Assembly: GCF_000698145.1 (NCBI RefSeq)
Contig: NZ_BAXB01000011.1
Coordinates: forward strand, 62,001-126,000
Origin: Geomicrobium sp. JCM 19039
GTDB lineage: Bacteria; Bacillota; Bacilli; Bacillales; Marinococcaceae
Reading direction: 5' to 3'
Length of the DNA stretch: 64,000 bases
The notes beneath the pieces were generated by a model. It worked only from the letters and a program-made list of their open reading frames with translations, was not told the origin of the DNA and made no database searches. The position numbers were made by a program, and so were the translations under genes. Below are positions 1 through 7,824 of the stretch, one piece after another (positions within the stretch are counted from its first letter, which is position 1; every line of letters starts with the position of its first letter).

Positions 1-441
1 ATGGGTGCACTGCTCTTCATTTTTGGCGGGACCATTGGTCAGCTATTTACCGATGATCCTGTTGTTATACAAGAAATTGGCACAGCATTAATGATTGCAG
101 CGTTCTTTCAACCATTTCTAGCGATTGTGCTCACGTTAACGGGCGCTTATCAAGGTGCGCGCAACACAAAATTCCCGATGTATTTAACGACAATAGGTAT
201 GTGGGTCGTTCGAACAGTCGCCGTCTATGTGTTAGCGGTTCAATTAAACTGGGGTATTGCAGGTGTATGGGTTGCCATCGGACTTGATATTGTCATTCGA
301 GCCATTGTTCTTTGGTATCGCGTTGAAACCGACCGATGGATTAAACCAGAGAAGGAAGTTAGCGAAAAAGAGGAGTTACGGTGTCGCTGCAATCCGCAAG
401 TAAAGCATGCACATGTAAGTGGCTGTGTGAACAATTATTAA
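1..441 (+). CDS. MATE-family efflux transporter, C-terminal part
   Basis: Only the last 146 residues lie in the window; the gene almost certainly begins upstream. The visible part has four hydrophobic membrane segments and the conserved pattern around ALMIAAFFQPFLAI and GAYQGARNTKFPMY, typical of the second half of MATE Na+/H+-coupled multidrug exporters. The protein would act in the cytoplasmic membrane. Its last 20 or so residues are unusual, with three Cys and two His (CRC, HAH, SGC) after a charged stretch. This tail may be genuine or may reflect a frameshift near the 3' end. The copper operon starts 92 bases downstream with its own promoter, so co-transcription is not implied. Confidence 0.85.
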   Translation: MGALLFIFGGTIGQLFTDDPVVIQEIGTALMIAAFFQPFLAIVLTLTGAYQGARNTKFPMYLTTIGMWVVRTVAVYVLAVQLNWGIAGVWVAIGLDIVIRAIVLWYRVETDRWIKPEKEVSEKEELRCRCNPQVKHAHVSGCVNNY

Positions 442-444
442 TGT

Positions 445-474
445 TTGACATACCCTACTGGGGTATTGTATCAT
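445..474 (+). promoter_or_regulatory. Promoter with CsoR-type copper operator in the spacer
   Basis: A perfect -35 box TTGACA (445-450) is followed after 18 bases by TATCAT (469-474). The near-palindrome ATACCCTACTGGGGTAT (450-466) fills the spacer. It resembles the operator bound by the Cu(I)-sensing repressor CsoR of Bacillus copZA. Its position between -35 and -10 implies repression by blocking RNA polymerase, relieved by copper. No csoR gene is in the window. The first downstream gene is the copper ATPase, which supports the reading. Confidence 0.8.
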
Positions 475-533
475 GATAACTGTAGCAATCATTGTAGAAG
501 CTCGCTGACTGTGAGCAGTTAGGAGGAAATGCG

Positions 534-2963
534 ATGGCGAAGCAAGACATATCATTGCCCATCCAAGGCATGACGTGTGCGGCATGTGCGAATCGAATTG
601 AAAAAGGTTTACAACGTATGGACGGAGTAGAAGACGCACATGTGAACTTTGCAGTCGAAAAAGCTAATGTCACGTATGATTCTGAACAAGTAGATGCTAA
701 AGCTTTCGAAGATAAGATAGAAAAACTTGGTTATCACGTGCAGCTTGAATCCATCACGTTTGATATTTCGGGTATGACGTGTGCGGCATGTGCAAGCCGG
801 ATTGAAAAGAAATTATCTAGAACAGACGGAGTAAACAAGGCGCGCGTCAATTTTGCGCTTGAGAACGTCACCGTTGACTACAATGAAGGGGTTGTCAACA
901 AACAAGGCTCATTGAATCTGTTGAGAAGATTGGTTATTCCTTGCACGAACAACAATCGAAAGAAGAAACCATCGATGCGAAAGAGAAAGAAATTCGCCAC
1001 CAAACCGGGAAGTTTATCTTTGCAGCAATACTAACTTTACCGCTCCTTTGGACGATGGTGACGCATTTTGAATTTACTACGTTTCTTTATATGCCAGAGA
1101 TGTTTATGAACTTGGGTGCAACTCGCGCTTGCCGCTCCCGTTCAGTTTATCGCGGGTGCCCAGTTTTACGAAGGTGCATACAAAGCACTAAAAGGAAAAA
1201 GCGCGAACATGGACGTACTCATCGCGCTCGGTACGACAACCGCATTCTTTTATAGTATTTTCCTTGGGTATGAATGGCATGTCGGTGGGCAACAAGGGAT
1301 GCCAGAGTTGTACTTCGAGGCCGCGGCGGTCATTATTACCCTCGTTATTCTCGGGAAATTGTTTGAAGTACGTGCGAAAGGCCGTACCGGAAAAGCAATT
1401 GAGAAGCTGCTAAATATGCAAGCAAAAACAGCCATGGTCGTACGCGATGGCGAGGAAGTCGAAGTGGCTGTTGAAGACGTTGTTGTCGGTGATCGTGTGA
1501 TCGTTCGGCCAGGAGAAAAGATTCCGGTAGACGGTACGATCCAAGCTGGAAGCTCAGCCGTTGATGAGTCAATGATTACAGGTGAAAGTATTCCTGTAGA
1601 TAAGAACACAGGTGACTCGGTTATTGGTTCAACGGTGAATAAAAACGGAAGTTTAACGTTTGAAGCGACACGTGTCGGCAAAGATACGGCGCTCGCGCAA
1701 ATCGTTAAAGTTGTCGAAGATGCGCAGGGAAGTAAAGCAGACATACAACGGGTGGCTGACCGCGTATCCGGTGTATTTGTACCGATTGTTGTTTTGATTG
1801 CCATCGGTTCATTCTTAGCATGGTATTTCTTAATTGAACCAGGTGACGTTCGCTCGGCACTCGTGCCGTTAATTACGATTCTCGTGATTGCTTGTCCGTG
1901 TGCACTCGGGTTAGCGACACCAACGTCAATTATGGCAGGTTCAGGTCGAGCGGCGGAAATGGGTGTTCTCTTTAAAGGCGGCGAACATCTTGAGAACACA
2001 CGATCAGTAACAACGGTTGTTCTAGATAAAACAGGAACGATTACAAAAGGCGAACCTGAACTGACAGATGTTCGCGTTGCCGACGGGTTTAACGAAGCCG
2101 ATATTTTACAAATGGTCGCGGCAGCTGAGAAAAGTTCAGAACATCCGTTGGCATCGGCCATTGTTAGAGGGATTGCAGCACGTAACATTTCGTTTGACAA
2201 TCCTGATACGTTTGAAGCATTGCCTGGTGCTGGAATTAGCGCAACGGTTCAAGGCAAGCAAGTGTTGGTTGGAACGAGAAAGCTTATGCGTGAACAAAGC
2301 GTCGATCTACAGTTCTTCCAAGCAGAAATGGAACAGTTTGAATCCGACGGCAAAACCGCGATGTTAATTGCCGTCGATGATGAACTCGCTGGTGTCATTG
2401 CTGTCGCAGATACGATCAAAGAAACGTCAGTTGATGCGATCGAACGGATGCAAGACCTCGGTCTGGAAGTGATTATGCTAACGGGAGACAATGAACGTAC
2501 TGCACAAGCGATTGGGAAACAAGTAGGCATTGATCGTGTGATCGCAGAAGTCGTTCCTGAACAAAAAGCGAAAGAAATTGAAAAGCTACAAGCAAAAGAT
2601 AAGTATGTCGCGATGGTCGGGGATGGCATTAACGATGCGCCTGCACTTGCGGTTGCTGATATCGGTATGGCGATTGGTACAGGAACCGACATTGCCATTG
2701 AAGCGTCTGACGTGACATTAATGCGCGGGGACCTTCACAGTGTGGCCGACAGTTTTGTCATTAGTAACAAGACGATGCGCAACATTAAGCAAAACTTGTT
2801 TTTCGCGTTCTTTTACAACTCTGTTGGAATTCCAATTGCGGCGGCAGGCTTACTTGCGCCTTGGGTCGCAGGAGCGGCGATGGCCTTTAGTTCTGTAAGT
2901 GTTGTTGGTAACGCCCTTCGTTTACAGCGCATGTCGTTTAAAGGAGTGAAACGTTCATCATGA
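534..2963 (+). CDS. copA: Copper-exporting P1B-type ATPase CopA (two frameshifts)
   Basis: Cu(I) efflux ATPase of the cytoplasmic membrane. It has two N-terminal heavy-metal-associated domains, each with MTCAACA (about residues 13-19 and 81-87), then the membrane domain with the metal-transport motif CPC in [11 protein letters not shown] (about nt 1890), the phosphorylation site DKTGT (about nt 2026), SSEHPLAS in the nucleotide-binding domain and GDGINDAPA (about nt 2620). RBS AGGAGG precedes ATG 534. The reading frame breaks near 908 (one base lost) and near 1110 (two bases lost, restoring the original frame); both flanks translate to continuous CopA sequence. The stop overlaps the next start as ATGA, so translation is coupled to the following gene. 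Confidence 0.93.
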
Positions 2964-3784
2964 AAATCAAAACGTGGGTTATCAGTGGACTCGTTTACTT
3001 GACCATTGTCGTTGTCGGTTATGCGGTCATTACCGGAAATTCGGTCATTGACGGTGGAGATCATGGGGAACATGAAGCACAAGCTGTTGAATATGAGGAG
3101 GAAGATGAAATGAATGAACATGCGCATGACGATCATCATGAGTCTACCGAGTCAGAGGTTGAAGTCATTGTGGATCAAAACGAACAACAACTTACGGTAA
3201 CGGTGCAAGACGCCGATGGAAACGCACCTGCATTAGCGGTTCATCATGAGAAGGAAATGCATATGATCGCTGTTTCAAACGACTTAGCAACGTATCATCA
3301 TCTGCATCCGGAGCGTGTGGAAAATGGCATATACAAAGTCGACCATTTGTTCTCTCCTGGAACGTACCGAATCTTTGTTGATATTTCTCCTGAAAACTTG
3401 GGCTACAAACTAGAACCGATCGACGTGCAAGTCGGCGATGTGATGACGAGTGAAGCAAACTTAACGACAGATACAGACCATGTGAAAAGTGTGCAAGGGA
3501 AAGAAGTCGAGCTGGAATTTGATGGTCTACAGTCAGGTGACGTCACTACGCTAACGTTTAACACAGAAGAACCGGACGCGCTCGAGCCGTACCTCGGTGC
3601 CCTCGGTCACGTCGTCGTCATCGACGAGGCCGGAGAACAATTTATTCACGTACATCCTGTGGCTGATGATGAGACGGTTTTTGAAGCACACTTCACTCAA
3701 CCAGGCAAGTACAAATTGTGGGCAGAATTTAAGTTTGAAGATGCAGGAGTCATTGCTTTTCCTTACGTGATCGATGTTCAGTAA
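2960..3784 (+). CDS. Membrane-anchored His-rich protein of the copper operon
   Basis: A 274-residue protein with one N-terminal membrane helix (about residues 5-25), an acidic His-rich linker (residues 34-61, including HAHDDHH) and two beta-rich repeats. The repeats carry HHLHPE (113-118) and FIHVHP (228-233, after LGALGHVVV), a His-x-His-Pro pattern repeated in both halves. It is predicted to face outward. Its start overlaps the copA stop by four bases, so it is translationally coupled. I infer extracytoplasmic copper binding or delivery from the histidines and the operon, not from a named characterised family. Confidence 0.75.
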   Translation: MKIKTWVISGLVYLTIVVVGYAVITGNSVIDGGDHGEHEAQAVEYEEEDEMNEHAHDDHHESTESEVEVIVDQNEQQLTVTVQDADGNAPALAVHHEKEMHMIAVSNDLATYHHLHPERVENGIYKVDHLFSPGTYRIFVDISPENLGYKLEPIDVQVGDVMTSEANLTTDTDHVKSVQGKEVELEFDGLQSGDVTTLTFNTEEPDALEPYLGALGHVVVIDEAGEQFIHVHPVADDETVFEAHFTQPGKYKLWAEFKFEDAGVIAFPYVIDVQ

Positions 3785-3797
3785 CGGAGGGGTAAAC

Positions 3798-4082
3798 ATG
3801 TATCAATTAACGATTTATACACGTCCGATGTGTTCAGATTGTGCGAAGTTAAAAGAAGATCTTGCACGAGTGAACATCAGTTTTATTGAAAAAGATCTCG
3901 AAGAACAACCAGAACAAGAGCACGTGCTAAAGAAGAAAACCGGAACAAGAATTGTTCCAGGTCTTGTGTTTAAGCAAAAGGGAATACGAAACCAATTAAA
4001 AAAGCCGATTGTTTTTACCGGTTATGAGCAAAACGAAAATAAAATTCAATCTTTCATCCAACAGATGAGTAAGGAGAATTAA
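3798..4082 (+). CDS. Glutaredoxin-like thiol-disulfide protein
   Basis: A 94-residue thioredoxin-fold protein. The active-site motif CSDC sits at residues 12-15 after the first strand (YTRPMC), and TRIVPGLVF supplies the cis-proline loop usual in glutaredoxins. There is no signal peptide, so it is cytoplasmic. I chose ATG 3798 because GGAGGGG lies 8 bases upstream; an in-frame ATG at 3774 would overlap the previous gene. It lies between the His-rich protein and copZ in one operon. A role in reducing copper-damaged thiols or handling Cu(I) is inferred from that context only. Confidence 0.75.
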   Translation: MYQLTIYTRPMCSDCAKLKEDLARVNISFIEKDLEEQPEQEHVLKKKTGTRIVPGLVFKQKGIRNQLKKPIVFTGYEQNENKIQSFIQQMSKEN

Positions 4083-4083
4083 C

Positions 4084-4290
4084 ATGAAAACGATCGAATT
4101 ACAAGTGACTGGCATGTCTTGTGGACATTGTGTTTCGTCAATCGAAAACGGTGTTGGCTCAAAAGAAGGTGTTGATTCTGTAAACGTTGATTTAGAGAAA
4201 GGGCTCGTTACGATTTCTTTTGATACAAGTCAAGTTCAAGAAGCAGATCTAAAAGATACCGTTGAAGATCTAGGTTATGATGTAGCGTAA
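4084..4290 (+). CDS. copZ: Copper chaperone CopZ
   Basis: A 68-residue single heavy-metal-associated domain with the Cu(I)-binding motif MSCGHC (residues 11-16) and the expected ferredoxin-like beta-alpha-beta pattern. CopZ carries Cu(I) in the cytosol and delivers it to the N-terminal domains of CopA. It starts one base after the preceding stop; the RBS AAGGAGAAT lies inside the upstream gene's end. It is the last gene of the operon and is followed directly by a strong terminator. In B. subtilis the order is copZ-copA; here copZ is last and two extra genes intervene. Confidence 0.95.
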   Translation: MKTIELQVTGMSCGHCVSSIENGVGSKEGVDSVNVDLEKGLVTISFDTSQVQEADLKDTVEDLGYDVA

Positions 4291-4292
4291 CG

Positions 4293-4334
4293 AAAAGGCA
4301 AGAAGAGCGCACCCGTTCTTCTTGCCTTTTTCTT
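4293..4334 (+). terminator. Rho-independent terminator of the copper operon
   Basis: A 14-bp perfect stem AAAAGGCAAGAAGA / TCTTCTTGCCTTTT (4293-4306 and 4317-4330) with a 10-base loop is followed by T residues, directly after copZ. Confidence 0.92.
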
Positions 4335-4833
4335 ACGGTGTGTGGATGAGTTAGCGATCGAGTGTCGATCTATCGGCTGAATTTTATTCGATGGTACGAT
4401 TTTCGCTTGGTTTGGACTCAATAATTGAAGGGCTAAGCGAGGCGGGGAGGTTGAATATGAAAGTGCTGCAGGCTAAGCTAGTGAACCGAAGTTTAAGCCC
4501 GCAAATGAAGCGAGGAACGTATGCACAATCATGAGAAATAAGCCCGGGTCACTAAGGGGGCAATCTATCGAAAGTTTTATATAAGTTGCATTAAAGAAAT
4601 TCACTCGTTCTTAATGTTGTTACTACATCAAATCTTTGTTTCATTCGCTCGGCGTAAGAAATTGTACGACCCTTTTCTATGGCTAAGAAGTGATGTCGGC
4701 AGGAGTCATACCGACGACCCATCGGTTTATCATCGGCACCTCTGGTGCGATGGTTGGTAGCTCTAGAATGAACGTAAGATTTTCCTGGTTTGCGCTGTTG
4801 GCAGTTGGATAGAAGGGGGTGCTGTGTACCATT

Positions 4834-4918
4834 TTGCGCGCGAGTTTGCGAGTTCTGCGCGCAAGTTTGCCTAGTTTAACGATTTTGGGGTTCATTCCGC
4901 TAAACTTGCGCACAGTTT
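4834..4918. repeat. Short GCGCGC(A/G)AGTTTGC repeats
   Basis: TTTGCGCGCGAGTTTGCG (4834-4851) and CTGCGCGCAAGTTTGCC (4855-4871) are near-identical direct repeats. An inverted partner AAACTTGCGCACAG lies at about 4902-4915. No gene overlaps. Function unknown. Confidence 0.5.
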
Positions 4919-4964
4919 GTTCCAACTGGGGCGCAGATTCAATGCCAATAAGCGAGTAACCGGT

Positions 4965-5020
4965 CGGCCCCATTGGGGCCGATGCCAAATCGGACTCGGT
5001 TCGGCGCGGCTCGCGCCGAC
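4965..5020. repeat. Pair of perfect 8-bp-stem hairpins with shared outer bases
   Basis: Two inverted repeats, TCGGCCCC-att-GGGGCCGA (4965-4983) and TCGGCGCG-gct-CGCGCCGA (5002-5020), are 18 bases apart. They share TCGGC...GCCGA, while the inner three pairs differ but stay complementary. Neither has a T tract, so they are not terminators. They could be binding sites for a dimeric protein or twin RNA stems. Confidence 0.55.
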
Positions 5021-5086
5021 AGCTTGTTGGGACTTCGGGGCGGTGATTAAACACGTAACCTGGTAATCTGTTACCGAGTTTGCTCA

Positions 5087-5713
5087 ATCTCACTGAATCC
5101 AATGATCGAGATCGCTGTTTGCAGGTGAATGCCTACCTATTGTCTTTTGAAGTTCATCTCACTTCGACAACATCGTTGCCGATCGTTATTCGTCACTCCA
5201 AGGGTTGCGGGCAACACGGGAAAACGTATGCCGAAAGGTAAAAAGACGTGACCGATGGTCACCACCTGGCGCAAGCATGTGATGACCTGTCACTTATGTG
5301 ACAATCCAGCCCTCAAACCGGGCACTTTCGATACGCAACTGTCACAAATTGCACGATTTGTGACCGTTAACTCCGTTTATGTGCGCATCCACGTTTAAAA
5401 TGATGATTTTTCTTTCTCAAGTGTCACATTAATGAATGTATGGGGCATTTGGACTTCTTTCCACACACCTTAGCCAGTAGGCAGAAACGTGAATCGTGTC
5501 GTCCTTATGCTCTAGAGTGTCAAGAAAAAACGGTGGACGTCTTTTCGCCACCGATGTTGCACTTGTGCTCTGGAGTGCATAGAAAACACGGTGGTCGATC
5601 TTTGACCACCGATGTTGCACTTGTGCTCTGGAGTGCAAGCATCAGCCTTCAGTGGAAAGCAACAACAAACTGCGTAATCAGGATAATGTTAAGTTTATTT
5701 TATATAGATCGTT
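5087..5713 (+). repeat. Long dispersed intergenic repeat, copy A
   Basis: About 630 bases are recognisably similar, with scattered substitutions and small gaps, to the reverse complement of 60322-60988. Shared landmarks in order are GAAGTTCATCTCACTTCGA, CGTGACCGATGGTCACC, TGTGACAATCCAGCCCT, ATTTGTGACCGTT, TATGTGCGCATCCAC, TGATGATTTTTCTTTC and a tandem hairpin block. The extent was judged by eye. No transposase, terminal inverted repeats or target duplications were seen. Confidence 0.8.
5504..5640 (+). repeat. Tandem hairpin units of about 58 bp within copy A
   Basis: Units begin at about 5504, 5561 and 5619 (the last truncated). Each carries TTGTGCTCTGGAGTGCA or a variant, then GAAAACACGGTGG, and an inverted repeat; the clearest is CGGTGGTC-gatcttt-GACCACCG in the second unit. 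The first unit has an altered inner stem. The same unit recurs in copy B and, collapsed, near 36102. Confidence 0.75.
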
Positions 5714-5898
5714 AAAGCCGCGGTCTAGATCGCTAATCCCGTAAAAAATCCCAAAAATAAGACGACCATCGCGACCTGCGGTGCCGAAACCAATGAAAAG
5801 CGATCTAGATCACCTGATATACGATCTAGATCGCCAAAAAAATTGGAAAATTCGGTGTTTTAACGTAATCTAGATCGTTTCGGGGTGATCTAGATCGC
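5704..5898. repeat. Cluster of TCTAGATC palindromes
   Basis: The core TCTAGATC occurs at about 5724, 5804, 5825, 5869 and 5889, mostly extended to CGATCTAGATCG, with a partial TATAGATCG at 5703. Five near-identical 10-12 bp palindromes in under 200 bases is far above chance. They lie between the long repeat and the DoxX gene. No open frame overlaps. They could be sites for a DNA-binding protein; nothing identifies it. Confidence 0.65.
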
Positions 5899-6156
5899 AA
5901 ATATCCTAACCTTTCCCAGATGTGATCCAGCTAGAAGTGTTAGTGAGCAAACACTACGTCAACGTCGGAAGAGAGCATGTGCACACTTAAACTTCTTCGT
6001 ACTCATGAATGTCGGGAATTCTCGCTCAGCACAATGGGGAAGCGAACATGAAGGGCTGTATAATTTTTATTATTGTTCAACTCATATAGAAAATTCGATG
6101 CGTAACAGGCGTGATTCTACAAATAGTGGTATGTTGGAAGGAAGGAGGTGGGAATT

Positions 6157-7056
6157 GTGCAAAGGAAACCTGTTTATGTTGAGACGAAAATTGATACCGA
6201 TATGGATACATTGTGGCGCACTACTCAAGAGCCGCATCTGCATGAGAGATGGGATTTGCGGTTTACACACATAGATTATGACGAGGAACAGTCAAATCGT
6301 GACCAAGCTTCATTTACTTACGAAACGAAACTTGCATTTTTAAAGGTGAAAGGCAGAGGGATGGCGACAGGAGATGTTACTGGAGAGGGTGGCAAGAGAA
6401 CATCGGGTTTGCAATTTTCGAGTGAGATGCCGATATCTTTAATAAAAAAAGGACGCGGGTATTGGCAATATGAAGATACTGGGGAGGGGATTCGCTTTCT
6501 TACCCAATATGACTATTCCGTTCGTTTTGGCTTTTTCGGGAGAGTGATTGACCGCTTCATGTTTCGTCCGATTATCGGTTGGGCAACTGCTTGGAGTTTC
6601 GACGCAATGAAGATCTGGTTAGAGAAGAGTATTCCACCGGAACAAACATTGCAAAAACTGAAGATTCATTCAATCATTTGTTTTGCGCTTTTTATCATTT
6701 TTTTCTACCAAGGTCTCGTTCCAAAACTACTATTTCCTGAAACCGGTGAATTGGACCTCGTCTCAACGGTTTCGTTCATAAACGGCTTTGAACGTCAGGT
6801 CGTTGCGATCATTGGCAGCGCACAAATCTTATGGGCAATGTTGTTTTTGTTGCCGGTCAACAAAAAGGTGATGTTCACTGTGACAGCCATACTTATGGTC
6901 GTCCTCGGTGGGGCTGCAGTGAGCGCTCATACGGGAGTGTTAAACGAACCTTTCAATATGGTTACGTTAAACGTTGGTGTGATTGCATTGACATTCATTG
7001 GTTGGGTGAATCTTAACGGTGTTGCTCGAGCGAGACGAAACAAACGGAGGCCATAA
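6157..7056 (+). CDS. SRPBCC-DoxX-like fusion protein
   Basis: About 299 residues. The N-terminal half (to about residue 155) looks like an SRPBCC ligand-binding domain (opening VYVETKID.DMDTLW, later YDYSVRFGFFGRVIDRF). The C-terminal half is a four-helix DoxX-like membrane domain (helices starting near ICFALFIIFF, VVAIIGSAQI, MFTVTAILMV, LNVGVIALTF). I chose GTG 6157 because AAGGAGG ends 8 bases upstream; an in-frame GTG at 6148 overlaps that site. It abuts the DUF4166 gene with no gap, so the two form an operon. Function unknown; a membrane-associated redox or lipid role is only a guess. Confidence 0.75.
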   Translation: MQRKPVYVETKIDTDMDTLWRTTQEPHLHERWDLRFTHIDYDEEQSNRDQASFTYETKLAFLKVKGRGMATGDVTGEGGKRTSGLQFSSEMPISLIKKGRGYWQYEDTGEGIRFLTQYDYSVRFGFFGRVIDRFMFRPIIGWATAWSFDAMKIWLEKSIPPEQTLQKLKIHSIICFALFIIFFYQGLVPKLLFPETGELDLVSTVSFINGFERQVVAIIGSAQILWAMLFLLPVNKKVMFTVTAILMVVLGGAAVSAHTGVLNEPFNMVTLNVGVIALTFIGWVNLNGVARARRNKRRP

Positions 7057-7655
7057 ATGAACGTGAAATCAATATATGAACAAGCCATCGGTGCACGGTT
7101 TGAGCAATTGCATCCATTGCTTAAGAAGAAATATGGAAAACAATTAGGTGCGCTTACAGCAACGGGTACGATGAATCACATTCGAGGGTCGGTCGTCTAT
7201 CGACTGTTGCCCGAATATTTGCAAGGGATGATTTTTTATTTCCTGAAAGAGGAAAGAACGTACCATTCACGATTACAAATACGTATCACCCGTCGCCGCA
7301 AGTTGTCGATTGGAATCGTACCTTTTATTTTCAAAAAAATGTGCGAACGTTTTTTGCACGAATGTATTGGGATGCGTCGAGTGAGCAAATTCTTGATCGA
7401 CTTGGTCGGTCAGGAAGGTTTATGCAACCATTAGTGTTCACGGTCACTTCAAATGGAGCGCTACTCATCACATCTGAACAAAGTTTCATACGATTGTTCG
7501 GTCGGTATGTAAAATTGCCAAAGCGAATGAGTGCAAAAGTGAATGTATATGAGGAAGCGATCGACGATGAACACATTCATATATTTGTTCATATTACGCT
7601 CATCGGTACAGTCATGATGTATGAAGGCGTTGCAACAATTGTTGAACAAAAATGA
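7057..7655 (+). CDS. DUF4166-type protein (frameshifted)
   Basis: Begins MNVKSIYEQAIG at ATG 7057, immediately after the SRPBCC-DoxX stop. Reading in the first frame fails after a six-T run at 7232-7237; restoring one base gives FPERGKNVPFTITNTYH and then the frame ending VATIVEQK at 7655. The repaired protein of about 200 residues has the ERxxGKxVPFTIxNxY.P pattern I associate with DUF4166. No signal or membrane segment is visible. Function unknown; the tight pairing with the upstream gene suggests a shared role. The break is probably a sequencing error. Confidence 0.7.
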
Positions 7656-7742
7656 CCATTGTTGTAATGAAGGTTGCGTATAGGAAAAAGGAACAACACT
7701 TCTACAAGGACGATCCTCTTGATTGTCACAATATCGCAAAAT

Positions 7743-7759
7743 TTTACACAGAATTTACG
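7743..7759 (+). promoter_or_regulatory. Possible PhoP-type direct repeats upstream of the nucleotidase
   Basis: TTTACA (7743-7748) and TTTACG (7754-7759) are direct repeats separated by 5 bases, like the TT(A/C/T)ACA boxes bound by PhoP in Bacillus. A possible -10, TACAAT, lies at 7795-7800. The B. subtilis homologue yfkN is in the Pho regulon. Only two boxes are visible, so this is tentative. Confidence 0.35.
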
Positions 7760-7824
7760 GAGAATCCATCATTTTTTGTTATTGTTGGGATACTTACAAT
7801 CTATGAAAAGAAAGGGAGTATCTC

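Larger units (their letters stand above)
4335..6140. other. 1.8-kb region without a convincing gene, rich in repeats
   Basis: No open frame here has a credible ribosome site plus family similarity. The region instead holds GC-rich direct and inverted repeats (4834-4918), two look-alike perfect hairpins (4965-5020), one copy of a long dispersed repeat (about 5087-5713) and a cluster of TCTAGATC palindromes (5704-5898). These are listed separately. Confidence 0.7.

Noticed and set aside
1250-2200. 316-codon open frame antisense to copA
   Set aside because: It mirrors the conserved copA coding frame, is rich in Ser/Thr/Arg/Pro, has no recognisable domain and no RBS; a shadow frame.
4457-4534. 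25-codon frame after GGGGAGG
   Set aside because: RBS is present but the peptide is very short, with no similarity or conserved context.
4683-5102. 139-codon minus-strand frame in the repeat-rich region
   Set aside because: It runs through the hairpins and GC-rich repeats, has no convincing RBS or family similarity and ends inside the long repeat.
5504-5640. Tandem units as a CRISPR array
   Set aside because: Units are contiguous, diverged and carry no unique spacers; no cas genes are nearby.
5429-5715. Open frames on both strands within repeat copy A, with similar ones in copy B (60412-60663)
   Set aside because: Their resemblance follows from the DNA repeat; the frames contain the tandem hairpins and differ in length and ends between copies.
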